This document shows, in pieces, positions 6,573-15,035 of a DNA stretch of 32,889 nt; position 1 is the first letter of the stretch; the number at the start of each line of letters is the position of its first letter. Below the pieces are notes generated by a model. It saw only the letters and a list, made by a program, of their open reading frames with translations. It searched no databases and was not told where the DNA came from. This stretch comes from Thermoplasmata archaeon. Its GTDB lineage: Archaea; Thermoplasmatota; Thermoplasmata; Lutacidiplasmatales; UBA184. The stretch covers positions 1 to 32,889 of the forward strand of contig JASHOP010000072.1 in the NCBI GenBank assembly GCA_030041075.1, read 5' to 3'. Position numbers and translations under genes: made by a program.

Positions 6573-7961
6573 ATGGTCCATCCGAGCCGGGCGATCCGGG
6601 GCAGCGCGAGCCGCCTCCTCGCCGGCCGCCGGATCCTGGTCGGGGTCTCGGGGTCGATCGCCGCGGTCGAGGTTCCGAAGATCGTCCGGGAGCTGATCCG
6701 TCATGGCGCCGAGGTCCGCGCTGTGATGTCGTCCGAGGCTACGCGGATCGTCTCTCCCGAGGCGATCGAGTTCGCGACGGGGCACCCCGCCGTCGTTCAG
6801 CTATCGGGCGGGGTCGAGCACGTCGCCCTCCTCGGACCGGGGGAGGGCCAGGCCGACCTGTACCTGGTCGCGCCGGCGACGGCGAACACGATCGCGAAGA
6901 TCGCGCACGGTATCGACGACACCCCCGTGACCTCCTGCGCCTCCGTCGCGCTCGGGGCCGCCGTACCGATCCTCCTCGCTCCCGCGATGCACTCGATGAT
7001 GGGCCAGAACCCCGCGGTCGTCGAGAGCGTCGGGAAGCTGCGGGCATGGGGCGCCACGATCGTCTTCGGCCCCACGGCGGAAGGGGAGGCGAAGATCGCC
7101 TCGCCCGAGGAGATCGCGGCCGCGGTCCTTCATCGTCTCGCCCCCGGTCCGTGGCAAGGGGCGCGCGTCACCGTCGTCGGGGGCGCTTCCCGCGAACCGA
7201 TCGACGCCGTCCGATCCGTGACGAACCAGAGCTCGGGGGCGACCGCCGTGGCCCTCGCGGTGCAGGCGTACTATCGGGGGGCCGAAGTCGAGCTGTGGGC
7301 CGGCGCCCTCGAGGTGCCGGTGCCGAGCTGGATTCCCGTCCGCCGCTGGGGCGCGGTCGCCGACCTGTTGACCCTCGCGCGCGGGCGGCGCGCGGAGCTC
7401 GAGCGCTCGGCGGCCGTCCTCGTGCCGGCGGCGCTGTCCGACTTCGTCCTGACGCCGCGCGCCGGGAAGATCGCATCCCGCGGCACGCCCCGGCTCGCGC
7501 TCACGCTGGTTCGCGCGCCGAGGGTCCTGCCGGAGCTCCGTCGCCTCGCGCCCGCGCCGACCCGTCTGGTCGCGTTCAAGCTCCTCGCGGGCGCGGGACC
7601 CGAGGCGCTGGAGCGCGCGGGGCGGGAGCTGGCCGACGAGACCGGGGCGGACTGGGTCGTCGCGAACGACGTCGGGACCGTCGGGTCGGCGGAGGCGAAC
7701 GTCCTGGTCCTCCCGCGGGGCGAGGCCCGGCGCTGGATCCGGGGTCCGAAAGGCGAGGTCGCGGGCAAGATCCTGGACGACCTGGGCCGGGAACTCGCGA
7801 ACCTCCGACCGGTCCCCACGCGCCCCGGTCCCCGGGGGGCCCGGGGCCGGTCCGCGCGACCTAGGCCGGTTCGCGGCGGGCGTCCCCTACGGTCCGCCGG
7901 GCCGGCTTCGCCGCGGACGCCATCGAAGCCGGCCCGCAGGCCGGGCCGTAGCTCTGCATAG
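6573..7961 (+). CDS. coaBC: Bifunctional phosphopantothenoylcysteine decarboxylase / phosphopantothenate-cysteine ligase
   Basis: Coenzyme A synthesis: the C-terminal CoaB domain joins cysteine to 4'-phosphopantothenate and the N-terminal FMN-binding CoaC domain decarboxylates the product. CoaC is shown by GVSGSIAAVEVPKIVRELI near the start, GGVEHVALLG with the likely catalytic His, PATANTIAKIAHGIDD, and APAMHSMMGQNP. CoaB is shown by GGASREPIDAVRSVTNQSSG, AALSDF, PRAGKI and the VANDVG motif. It is 462 residues against roughly 400 for archaeal relatives. The last 50 residues after LDDLGRELANL are a Pro/Arg/Gly tail, perhaps disordered. The ATG at 6573 is preceded by GGGCGG; the 678 bases of ORF before it are antisense to the HAD gene. 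Confidence 0.93.
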   Translation: MVHPSRAIRGSASRLLAGRRILVGVSGSIAAVEVPKIVRELIRHGAEVRAVMSSEATRIVSPEAIEFATGHPAVVQLSGGVEHVALLGPGEGQADLYLVAPATANTIAKIAHGIDDTPVTSCASVALGAAVPILLAPAMHSMMGQNPAVVESVGKLRAWGATIVFGPTAEGEAKIASPEEIAAAVLHRLAPGPWQGARVTVVGGASREPIDAVRSVTNQSSGATAVALAVQAYYRGAEVELWAGALEVPVPSWIPVRRWGAVADLLTLARGRRAELERSAAVLVPAALSDFVLTPRAGKIASRGTPRLALTLVRAPRVLPELRRLAPAPTRLVAFKLLAGAGPEALERAGRELADETGADWVVANDVGTVGSAEANVLVLPRGEARRWIRGPKGEVAGKILDDLGRELANLRPVPTRPGPRGARGRSARPRPVRGGRPLRSAGPASPRTPSKPARRPGRSSA

Positions 7962-8285
7962 TCGAGACTCCTCGCGACACGCGCCGGTCGGCGCGGGGCG
8001 GACCCGGCGCCCGGCGAAGCGGAGCCTAGGTCCGATCGCAACCGAGAACGCCCGAACGGCCGGGTACGCGGGACCGCCGGAACGTTCCGCGATCCACTCG
8101 ACGACCGAGGGCCGGCGGCCCGCCGGGTCGCGCTGCTCCCGTCCCCACGTCCCCGGGTTCCCGCTCGGTGCCCAAGGCTCGGCGCCGGCGTCGGGGCCGC
8201 CAAGCTCGACCCTGCGGGGCGCCCCCGAGAAGAATTAATTAGGGGCGCTCGCGCGTACTATTCGCCGGGGGGCCGGACCGGCGAG
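7962..8285. other. Intergenic region upstream of the pstS-like gene
   Basis: About 320 GC-rich bases with no convincing ORF and no tRNA signature. The only clear signal is the AT-rich promoter island near 8233. Confidence 0.6.
8233..8241 (+). promoter_or_regulatory. Putative TATA box of the pstS-like gene
   Basis: AATTAATTA in GC-rich surroundings, about 48 bases before the ATG at 8286. Transcription would start near 8263, leaving a leader of some 20 bases. Confidence 0.6.
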
Positions 8286-9623
8286 ATGACGGGGAACGTG
8301 CCGGCCGGTAACGACGCGACCGAGGCGGCGTCTCGCGATGCGTTCGCGGAGCAGGCTGCCGCGACGGGGTTGGTGCTGCCGCGCCGGGCGCGGGTGAACC
8401 CATGGCTCGCGATCGGATTCTCGGTGATCGTGATCGGCGGCTCGATCGGCGTCGGGGAGATCACCAACTGGGCGATCGGGCCCCGGGACCCGTACGGGTC
8501 CCCGTCGATCTTCACCGCCCACGACTGCGTCGGGGTCCCGCCGTCGCTCGCCACCTACCTGACGGGGGCGGTCAGCCAGGACGCCGACCCCGACCTGATC
8601 GCCTCGCTGGCGGCCCTCGGGGTCGACTTTTCGAACTGGAGCGGGGGATGCGTCCACGTCGACCCGACGACGAGCCTGGGCGACGGCTACGTTCCCGAAC
8701 TCTCCGAACGCGCGGTGGACTTCGCCGCGACGAGCGCCGTTCCCAACGTCACGGACCGCTCCGATCTCGGTTCGACGGTCGATCTCATGCCGCAGTCCGT
8801 CGTTCCCGTGGCCGTCGTCTACGACCTCCCCGGCCTGCCGAGCGGACTGCACCTCAACGGTTCGGTGCTGGCCGAAATGTACGATGGCACGATCTCGTCC
8901 TGGAATGATCCCGCGGTGGTCGCGCTCAACCCGGGCGTCAATTTCTCGGGAGCGCCCCCGCTCACGGTGTACTATCGCTCGGACGCGGCCGATACCAACC
9001 TTCCGTTCACCGCGTTCCTCGCGCAGTCCAGCGCGAGCTGGAATGCGTCGATCGGCGAGGGGAGCCAGGTCGCGTGGCCGGCGGGGGTGGCCGCCGGGAG
9101 CGCCGCGGCGATGTCGGCGGACATCGCCGCCACGCCGGGGGCTCTGGGCTACGTCGACGTGAACGGCTCGTCGCCGGTCAACGCCAGCGAGGCGATGCTC
9201 GAGAATCCGGCCGGGTCGTTCGTCCCTCCCACCCCTGCCAACGCCAGCGCCGCCGCGGCGGCCCTCGCCGGTTCCTCCGCGATGAAGAACCGTGACTGGG
9301 GCGCGGTTTCGCTGATCGACGCCCCCGGCTCGGCGAGCTATCCGATCTCGTATCTCTCGTACGTGGCGTTGTACCAGGACCTCGGCTATGCGTACTCGGG
9401 GACGATCAGCCAGACCAACGCCACGTGGCTCGTGACGTTCTTCTGGTGGCTCGCCGCGGACGCCCAGAACTACACGGGGGCTCTCGGTCTCGGATCGCTC
9501 CCGTCCGGTCTCGTGACGCTCGACGAGGAGCAGCTCGAGAACGTCACGTACGACGGGCTGTCGCTGCTGGAGGGAGCGGAGGGTTCCGAGACCGACGAGA
9601 CGGGAGAGACCGGCGAGTTCTAG
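8286..9623 (+). CDS. Membrane-anchored PstS-like substrate-binding protein with a diverged ligand site
   Basis: A 445-residue protein. The N-terminal segment LAIGFSVIVIGGSIGVGEITNWAIG (about 38-62) is an uncleaved anchor or signal, with no lipobox cysteine. The periplasmic-binding fold is clearest at MYDGTISSWNDPAVVALNPGV, LTVYYRSDAADTNLPFTAFL and the following GALGYVDVN, all typical of PstS phosphate-binding proteins. However, the usual GSGAGI phosphate loop reads TTSLGDG and the aspartate motif FAGSDAPL reads FAATSAVPN, while RSD is kept. The ligand may therefore not be phosphate. Many N-x-S/T sequons suggest exposure on the outer face. No pstCAB permease genes are nearby; the next gene encodes an Fe-S membrane protein. 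Confidence 0.8.
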   Translation: MTGNVPAGNDATEAASRDAFAEQAAATGLVLPRRARVNPWLAIGFSVIVIGGSIGVGEITNWAIGPRDPYGSPSIFTAHDCVGVPPSLATYLTGAVSQDADPDLIASLAALGVDFSNWSGGCVHVDPTTSLGDGYVPELSERAVDFAATSAVPNVTDRSDLGSTVDLMPQSVVPVAVVYDLPGLPSGLHLNGSVLAEMYDGTISSWNDPAVVALNPGVNFSGAPPLTVYYRSDAADTNLPFTAFLAQSSASWNASIGEGSQVAWPAGVAAGSAAAMSADIAATPGALGYVDVNGSSPVNASEAMLENPAGSFVPPTPANASAAAAALAGSSAMKNRDWGAVSLIDAPGSASYPISYLSYVALYQDLGYAYSGTISQTNATWLVTFFWWLAADAQNYTGALGLGSLPSGLVTLDEEQLENVTYDGLSLLEGAEGSETDETGETGEF

Positions 9624-9651
9624 CCTCGGTCCGCGCGGATTTCGTAAAGAA

Positions 9652-9658
9652 TTATATA
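9652..9658 (+). promoter_or_regulatory. Putative TATA box with BRE-like purine tract for the Fe-S membrane protein gene
   Basis: GTAAAGAATTATATAG at 9644-9659 is the best archaeal promoter in the window: an A-rich BRE-like segment followed by TTATATA. The expected transcription start near 9680 leaves about 50 bases of leader before the ATG at 9730. Confidence 0.75.
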
Positions 9659-9729
9659 GCGTGCCCCCGCCTAATAATCGACGGCGGCGAACGGTCTACG
9701 TTCGACGCCGCGTACGAAGGGCGTGTCGG

Positions 9730-11841
9730 ATGATCATGGACACCGATATCCTCGCGACCCTCACCGGCGCCCTCGTGGTGGCCGCAATCTCCCTGGCGCT
9801 CCGCCCGGCCGTGCAACGCCGCCCGGGGTGGGACCCGCGTCTCGGCGTTCTTGCCCTCGGGGCGCTCTGGGTCGGGCTCGCGGGCGTCGTCCTCTCGGTC
9901 GCCGGGCCTTCTGTCCCGACGCTTCTGTTGGTCGCCGGCTCCTCGGCCGTGCTCGCGGGTTGCGCGCTGGCGGCACGTAGCCGCACCGCCCCGCGGGCAC
10001 CGGAACGTGCGGACGCCCCCTCGGCCCACGGCCCGGCCGCGGGTCGGTGGACCCTCGGCCTGCTCGCTCTCGCGGCCGGGGCGGACGTGCTCTTCGGGGT
10101 GGTTCTCCGCCTGGTCGGGGCCGCCCCGGCGGCGCCCGGCCTACCGCCGGAGTCGGCCGCGGTCGTCGGCGTCGTTCTCGCCCCGGCGTTCCTCGGGGTC
10201 GCGGGCGCGGAGGTGGTCGCCTGGGCCCTGCTGGCGCGCGGCCGGTTCGACTACCGCCTGCGGCTGATGCTCGTCTCGCAGGCCGGTCTCTTGATGCTGT
10301 CGCCGACGCTGCTCGCGATCCACGGTTGGACCGTCGGTTCGGCGCTCGCGGGCAGCGCGCTCGCGATCGCGATGTTCGTCGTCGCGCTCCAATACCTGTA
10401 CCGCACGAAGCAGCTGTCCGGCTCGGTCTCCCACTACCTGGTCGCCTGGACCGCCGGCGCGATCCTGATCGCCGCCGGATGGTTTCTCCTCGACTTCGAC
10501 GGATCGGCGGTGGTCCTCGGAGTCGCCGTCGTTTTCCAGCTGGGGCTGGCGATGTTCGCGGCGGTCGTCGCACCGCCGGAGAACGCGGGGGAGCGGCACG
10601 CGTGGCTCCTCCGGCCGTTCTGGGTGTTCCTGTTCCTCGTGCTCACGTTCCTCACGGAGTTCTTCCTCGGCGCGCTCCTCGATCTCGAGATCGCCGGTCG
10701 CGGGTTCGTCGAGTACATCCCGTTCGTCCGGCCCTCGGGGTCGTCCGGCGCGGTCGCCAACGCGCTCGTGTACAACGGGCTCTGGTTCGCCGCGGCGATC
10801 CTCGCGTCGGCCTGGTTCCTGGTCGCCCTCGGCTTCACCATGGGACCGCTGGTCGCCCTCAAGATCCGCGAGACGAGGGAGCGGCCGCAGAAGTACCGCC
10901 TCGGGCTGACGATCGCCGTCTACGCCATCGCCGCGGTGTACATCCCGAGTTTCGCCTCGTCCACCCCGCTGATGAACATCCCGGCCCTCGCCAGCCTCCC
11001 CGTGATCGGATGGGGATTCGGCCTCCGCGCCGGCGGACCGTTCGAGGCGGGGATATCGCTCGCCGTGCTCATGATGTACCTCGGCGTCGGGGTGCTCACC
11101 GTACTTTTCGGCCGCAAGGCGCTCTGCTCGGTGATGTGCGGCGCAGCGCTGATGTACCAGGGGACCGCCATCCACGAGATGCGGCAGTTCAACCAGACGT
11201 CGAAGGTCGGCCGCTACTTCCTGGGGAGCCAGCTGTCGACGGCGTACGTCGTGATGTCCGGCGTCGCCGTCGTCTCCCTGTTCGCGGTCTCGCTGCTCGC
11301 GCTGCTCCGCCTCCTGCCGGCGGTCCAGGTCGCCAACGGCGAGTTCGACACGTCCGCGCTCCCCCTGCCGATCGAGCTGTACTTCGGCGGGCTCTGGTTC
11401 GTGATGTTCGTGTCGACCCCGTACGTCGGCACGTACAACTGCGCCACCACCGGCTTCTGCCACTGGGGGACGCTCAGCCTCCCGTTCGCGAAGGTGGGGC
11501 TGTTCAAGCTCAAGGTCAAGGACCGGAAGGTCTGCCAGGAGTGCACGACGTTCGACTGCGCCAAGGCGTGCCCGGTCGGTCTGGTCGACATGCCCCTCTA
11601 CTTCCGCACGACCGGGGAGTACCGCAGTACGAAGTGCTGCGGCGTCGGCGATTGCGTCGGGGCGTGCCCGTACGGGAACATGTACCACCAGGACGTGCGG
11701 CTCTGGCTCCGCCGCCGGCTCGGCCGCTCGGAGCCGTCGGCGCCCGCCGGGGCCCGGGGCGGCGTACCGCTGCCGATGGTCCGCTCGACCGGCGCCGACG
11801 GCGGAACTCCCCGGCCCGCCGGGGCGACGCTGCCGCCATGA
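9730..11841 (+). CDS. Polytopic membrane protein with two C-terminal [4Fe-4S] ferredoxin motifs (NapH/CcoG-like)
   Basis: A 703-residue protein with about 14-15 hydrophobic segments, then a short soluble domain. FGRKALCSVMCGAALMYQG and TTGFCHWGTLSLPF resemble the Cys-bearing loops of NapH/NosR/CcoG-type proteins. The C-terminal domain (roughly residues 600-650) carries CQECTTFDCAKACP and CCGVGDCVGACP, two ferredoxin-type cluster motifs. Family members pass electrons between the membrane and clusters. The long N-terminal half (about eight segments) is unusual for NapH and suggests a fusion. I chose the ATG at 9730; the ATG at 9736 is also possible. It follows the PstS-like gene but has its own strong promoter. 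The electron donor and acceptor are not identifiable. Confidence 0.8.
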   Translation: MIMDTDILATLTGALVVAAISLALRPAVQRRPGWDPRLGVLALGALWVGLAGVVLSVAGPSVPTLLLVAGSSAVLAGCALAARSRTAPRAPERADAPSAHGPAAGRWTLGLLALAAGADVLFGVVLRLVGAAPAAPGLPPESAAVVGVVLAPAFLGVAGAEVVAWALLARGRFDYRLRLMLVSQAGLLMLSPTLLAIHGWTVGSALAGSALAIAMFVVALQYLYRTKQLSGSVSHYLVAWTAGAILIAAGWFLLDFDGSAVVLGVAVVFQLGLAMFAAVVAPPENAGERHAWLLRPFWVFLFLVLTFLTEFFLGALLDLEIAGRGFVEYIPFVRPSGSSGAVANALVYNGLWFAAAILASAWFLVALGFTMGPLVALKIRETRERPQKYRLGLTIAVYAIAAVYIPSFASSTPLMNIPALASLPVIGWGFGLRAGGPFEAGISLAVLMMYLGVGVLTVLFGRKALCSVMCGAALMYQGTAIHEMRQFNQTSKVGRYFLGSQLSTAYVVMSGVAVVSLFAVSLLALLRLLPAVQVANGEFDTSALPLPIELYFGGLWFVMFVSTPYVGTYNCATTGFCHWGTLSLPFAKVGLFKLKVKDRKVCQECTTFDCAKACPVGLVDMPLYFRTTGEYRSTKCCGVGDCVGACPYGNMYHQDVRLWLRRRLGRSEPSAPAGARGGVPLPMVRSTGADGGTPRPAGATLPP

Positions 11842-11889
11842 GGACCCGGGTGTCGCCTCCGAACGTCCGAGCGCGTCGCGGGTCAGCGT

Positions 11890-11910
11890 CCCCGTGCCGG
11901 AGGCACGGGG
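11890..11910. other. Perfect hairpin between the Fe-S protein gene and the next gene
   Basis: CCCCGTGCC-GGA-GGCACGGGG is a 9-base perfect stem with a 3-base loop, one base before the GGAGGAG ribosome-binding site (11911-11917) of the next gene. It could halt transcription, shape an mRNA end or mask the ribosome-binding site. There is no T tract, so a simple archaeal terminator is not evident. Confidence 0.5.
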
Positions 11911-11929
11911 GGAGGAGCGGCTGATCGCC

Positions 11930-12424
11930 ATGCCGACCGGCGTGCGTCCTCACCTGCCGCTGGGCGTGATCCTGCTGGCCGTGGGCTGCGCCGCCCTGCT
12001 CCTCAGCCTGACGGCGGTCCTCTACTGGTTCCCCCAGGACTCGTCGGTCTCGGTCCCGAGCTCGGGTCCCGTCTACAGCGGATCGCTCGTCGAGGTCGAG
12101 AGCTACGAGCTCATGACCGCGTACTGGACGAACAACACGACGGACACGGACTACCTCGCGTCGCCCGAGTGCCCGCCCACGACCTGTCCGTTCTACGTGA
12201 CGCCCGGCGGGGTCACGACGATCCAGATGACCCTCGAGGACAACGACACGATCTCCCATCAGGTCCTCAGCGTGGTGTTCGACTCGCCGTTCACCACGGT
12301 GGCGACGACCCCGACCCTCCCCGTGACCCTGGCCCCGAACGATCCCACGGTGTTCGATGTGGAGGTCCAGGTGCCCACGGTCGCGGCGATCTACACGGCG
12401 ACCGGAACGATCAACACCACCTGA
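11930..12424 (+). CDS. Anchored extracytoplasmic beta-sandwich-like protein
   Basis: A 164-residue protein. LPLGVILLAVGCAALLLSLTAVLYWF is an N-terminal membrane anchor, followed by an extracytoplasmic domain of alternating strands with sequons (NNTT, NDT) and one Cys pair, ECPPTTC. The pattern VTPGGVTTIQMTLEDNDTISHQVLSVVF, ending PTVAAIYTATGTI, resembles cupredoxin-like or DUF-type beta sandwiches, but the His-Cys-Met copper ligands are absent, so blue-copper function is not supported. The ATG at 11930 has GGAGGAG 12 bases upstream. It lies 88 bases after the Fe-S membrane protein and may be co-transcribed with it. Function unknown; a partner of the membrane protein is possible by adjacency only. 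Confidence 0.65.
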   Translation: MPTGVRPHLPLGVILLAVGCAALLLSLTAVLYWFPQDSSVSVPSSGPVYSGSLVEVESYELMTAYWTNNTTDTDYLASPECPPTTCPFYVTPGGVTTIQMTLEDNDTISHQVLSVVFDSPFTTVATTPTLPVTLAPNDPTVFDVEVQVPTVAAIYTATGTINTT

Positions 12425-12563
12425 CCCCGAGCGGGTCGCGGCGGACCGGCCGTGGGGTTGGCGAGGACGACCTCGCCCCCATCCCGGCGCGGGAGGTCGG
12501 ATAGCCGGGGGCCCCCGGGGGCGAGGAGCCACGGACCGGTAGGGTCGTCCCGTCCCGCCGCCG

Positions 12564-12569
12564 TTAAGA
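12564..12569 (+). promoter_or_regulatory. Putative TATA box of sucC
   Basis: TTAAGA lies about 35 bases upstream of the sucC ATG, the only AT-rich hexamer in a spacer that also contains the 14-base palindrome CCGGGGGCCCCCGG at 12505-12518. A leader of about ten bases would result. Confidence 0.45.
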
Positions 12570-12600
12570 GACTCGCCCTTTTCGCGCGGCGGGGTCAGCG

Positions 12601-13734
12601 ATGGTCAAGCTCGCCGAGTGGCGGGGGAAGGAGCTGTTCCGAAAGTACGGGGTCCCGGTTCCAACGGGCCGGGTCGTACGATCGGCGGAGGAGGGCGAAC
12701 GGGCCGCGGCGTCGGGTTCGGTCCCGCTCCCGTGCGTCGTCAAGGCCCAGGTGCTCGCCGGCGGCCGGGGCAAGGGCGGGGCCGTCCGGTTCGCGAACTC
12801 GCCGTCGGAGGTCCACGCCGCCACCGCCGCGATCCTGGGGCTCGAGTTCAAGGGGGAGAAGGTCCGGGAGGTCCTCCTCGAGGGAAAGGTCGCGATCGGC
12901 CGGGAGCTCTACCTCGCGATCGCCCTCGACCGGAGCCTGCGGAGCCCGGTCCTGATGGCGAGCGCGGAGGGCGGGGTCGAGATCGAGACGGTCGCCGACG
13001 GCGCCGTCGACCGCCAGCCGATCGACCCGTTCCCCGGCATCACCGGCTTCGAGCGTCGACGTGCCGCGAGGACCCTCGGACTGTCCGGCGGCCTCGCGAA
13101 CGAGCTCGACCCGATCCTGCGGGCGCTCTGGGCCCTGTTCCAGGCGGAGGACGCGGAGCTCGTGGAGATCAACCCGCTCGCGGTCGTGGGGGACCATCTC
13201 CTCGCCCTTGACTCGAAGGTGATCATCGAGGACGACGCGGGGTTCCGGCACCCCGAGTACGCGGAGATCCGCGACGACCGGACCCCCCTCGAGGAGATCG
13301 CGCGCGAGAAGGAGATCGCGTTCGTCCAGCTCGACGGCAACATCGGCGTGATCGCGAACGGGGCGGGTCTCACGATGGCCACCCTCGACGTGCTGATGGA
13401 GCTCGGCGGGAAGCCGGGCGTCTTCCTCGACCTGGGCGGCACGGACGACCCGAAGAAGGTCACGGAGGCGTTCCTGCTCATGGCCGAGGCCCGCCCGAAC
13501 GCCGTCTTCCTCAACATCTTCGGCGGGGTCACCCGGTGCGACACCGTCGCGACCGGCCTCGTCGCCGCGATGCGCCAGGTGCCCGAGGCGAACCGGTTCC
13601 CGCTGGTCGCCCGGATCCGCGGGAACAACGAGAAGGAGGGGATCGAGATCCTGCGTGCGGCCGGGGTCACGTCGGTCCCGGACCTCCGGGCTTCGGCGGA
13701 GGCGGTCGTGGCCGCGGCGGGAGGGGGGCGATGA
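12601..13734 (+). CDS. sucC: Succinyl-CoA ligase (ADP/GDP-forming) subunit beta
   Basis: A 377-residue ATP-grasp subunit that, with SucD, converts succinyl-CoA to succinate and makes a nucleoside triphosphate in the TCA cycle. [21 protein letters not shown] is the ATP-grasp nucleotide loop, [11 protein letters not shown] carries the metal-binding Glu-Asn pair, and [33 protein letters not shown] and [12 protein letters not shown] form the C-terminal CoA-ligase domain. The length is normal. The stop codon overlaps the sucD start (ATGA), so translation is coupled. The reaction in archaea may also run in reverse to make succinyl-CoA. Confidence 0.95.
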   Translation: MVKLAEWRGKELFRKYGVPVPTGRVVRSAEEGERAAASGSVPLPCVVKAQVLAGGRGKGGAVRFANSPSEVHAATAAILGLEFKGEKVREVLLEGKVAIGRELYLAIALDRSLRSPVLMASAEGGVEIETVADGAVDRQPIDPFPGITGFERRRAARTLGLSGGLANELDPILRALWALFQAEDAELVEINPLAVVGDHLLALDSKVIIEDDAGFRHPEYAEIRDDRTPLEEIAREKEIAFVQLDGNIGVIANGAGLTMATLDVLMELGGKPGVFLDLGGTDDPKKVTEAFLLMAEARPNAVFLNIFGGVTRCDTVATGLVAAMRQVPEANRFPLVARIRGNNEKEGIEILRAAGVTSVPDLRASAEAVVAAAGGGR

Positions 13735-14615
13735 GCGTGCTCGTCGACGCGTCGACGCGCGTCGTGGTCCAGGGGATCACCGGCCATCAGGGGACGGTCC
13801 ACACCGCCCAGATGCGGGCGTTCGGGACCCACGTCGTCGCCGGCGTGACCCCCGGCAAGGCCGGGTCCACGGTCGAAGGGGTCCCCGTGTTCGACGCCGT
13901 GCGCGACGCGGTCGAGAGGACCGGGGCGAACGCCTCCTGCATCTTCGTCCCGGCCCCGTTCGCGAAGGACGCCCTCCTCGAGGCGGTCGACGCCGGGATC
14001 CGGCTCTGCGTGATCGTGACCGAGCACATCCCGTTCCACGACATGCTCGTGATGTACCGGTATGCCCGCGCGAACGGGGCCCGCATCATCGGGCCGAACT
14101 GCCCGGGGATCGCCGCCCCGGGGAAGGCGAAGGTCGGGATCATCCCGAACGTCGTCTTCCGCCCGGGCCGCGTGGGCGTGATCTCGCGGAGCGGGACGCT
14201 GACGTACGAGATCGTCAACGGGATCAAGGAGCACGGTCTCGGCCAGTCGACGTGCATCGGGCTCGGCGGGGACCCGGTGGTCGGGACTTCGTTCGTGGAC
14301 GCCCTCCCGTTCTTCGAGGCCGACCCCGAGACCGACCTCCTCGTGCTCGTGGGCGAGATCGGCGGGACGGCCGAGGAGGATGCCGCGGAGTACATCCAGC
14401 ATCACTTCTCGAAGCCGGTCGTCGCCTACATCGCCGGCCGGGCCGCGCCCCCGGGCAAGCGGATGGGCCACGCGGGGGCGATCATCGCCCGGGGTCGGGG
14501 CACGGCGGCGACGAAGGTCGCCGCGCTCGACAGGGCCGGGGCGCGCGTCGCGCGGTTCCCGTACGAGGTGCCCCAGATGGTCGCGGAGATCGTCGCCGCC
14601 CGGGCGCCCCGATGA
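13731..14615 (+). CDS. sucD: Succinyl-CoA ligase subunit alpha
   Basis: A 294-residue subunit that binds CoA and carries the phosphohistidine. [18 protein letters not shown] is the CoA-binding Rossmann start, NCPGI is the conserved loop, [11 protein letters not shown] starts the second domain, and KRMGHAGAI holds the phosphorylated His at about residue 247. The length matches the family. It starts at ATG 13731, which shares four bases with the sucC stop. Its own stop is shared in the same way with the next gene at 14612, so three genes form a tight operon. Confidence 0.95.
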   Translation: MSVLVDASTRVVVQGITGHQGTVHTAQMRAFGTHVVAGVTPGKAGSTVEGVPVFDAVRDAVERTGANASCIFVPAPFAKDALLEAVDAGIRLCVIVTEHIPFHDMLVMYRYARANGARIIGPNCPGIAAPGKAKVGIIPNVVFRPGRVGVISRSGTLTYEIVNGIKEHGLGQSTCIGLGGDPVVGTSFVDALPFFEADPETDLLVLVGEIGGTAEEDAAEYIQHHFSKPVVAYIAGRAAPPGKRMGHAGAIIARGRGTAATKVAALDRAGARVARFPYEVPQMVAEIVAARAPR

Positions 14616-14833
14616 CGCCCGGGGGCGTGCGGCCCGCGGAGGAGCCGCCCGAGCCGTGCCTCGTCGTGCGGTGCGGGGCTCCCTCCGTCCGCCGCCTCAC
14701 GCTCGCCGAGGCGAGGAAGGCGTTCCCCGATCTTCCCGAGCGGGGACGGCGCGCCCCGCTCTGCCGCGAGCACTATCGCGCGTGGAAGAAGTCCACCCGC
14801 GCGGCGCGCAAGCTCGACCGCCTCGCCCGGTGA
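14612..14833 (+). CDS. Small Cys/His-containing protein coupled to sucCD
   Basis: A 73-residue protein whose ATG overlaps the sucD stop (ATGA). The N-terminal half contains [20 protein letters not shown] and PLCREHY, giving three Cys and a His able to hold one zinc (C-x4-C ... C-x2-H). A basic C-terminus, [16 protein letters not shown], follows and could bind nucleic acid. I do not recognise a named family. Tight coupling suggests co-expression with the TCA-cycle enzyme, but this may only reflect operon packing. It converges with the L41e gene 56 bases away. Confidence 0.7.
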   Translation: MTPGGVRPAEEPPEPCLVVRCGAPSVRRLTLAEARKAFPDLPERGRRAPLCREHYRAWKKSTRAARKLDRLAR

Positions 14834-14888
14834 CCGCCGTCCCGTCGGGTTCGGGTCCCGACCGCGACGGGCCCCCGGTCCCGGGGGA

Positions 14889-14996
14889 TCACTGCTTGCG
14901 CATCTTCTGGGCCCGCATGCGGCGGCGCATCCGCTTCTTGCGCCACTTCCACCGCATGTGGCCCCGCTTCTTCCAGACTCGCGAGGAGCGTTTCAT
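14889..14996 (-). CDS. rpl41e: Ribosomal protein L41e (35 residues)
   Basis: On the minus strand an ATG-to-TGA frame of 35 codons reads MKRSSRVWKKRGHMRWKWR and then KKRMRRRMRAQKMRKQ. The MRWKWRKKRMRRRMR core is the signature of L41e/eL41, a tiny Arg/Lys-rich helix at the ribosomal subunit interface. It is absent from the ORF track because of its size. A start at the internal Met (MRWKWR...) would give 22 residues, close to the eukaryotic length of about 25. The longer form is supported by TAATAAA at about 15036-15042, which puts a start of transcription about 15 bases before the first ATG. Confidence 0.85.
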   Translation of the reverse strand: MKRSSRVWKKRGHMRWKWRKKRMRRRMRAQKMRKQ

Positions 14997-15035
14997 CCCG
15001 TCACGGACCGACCGGGCGCGCCTACGGAGTCCCGT

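Noticed and set aside
8286-9623. A pst phosphate-uptake operon
   Set aside because: No permease or ATPase genes are adjacent and the ligand motifs are altered.
11930-12424. A blue-copper (cupredoxin) protein
   Set aside because: The fold pattern is similar but the His, Cys and Met copper ligands are missing.
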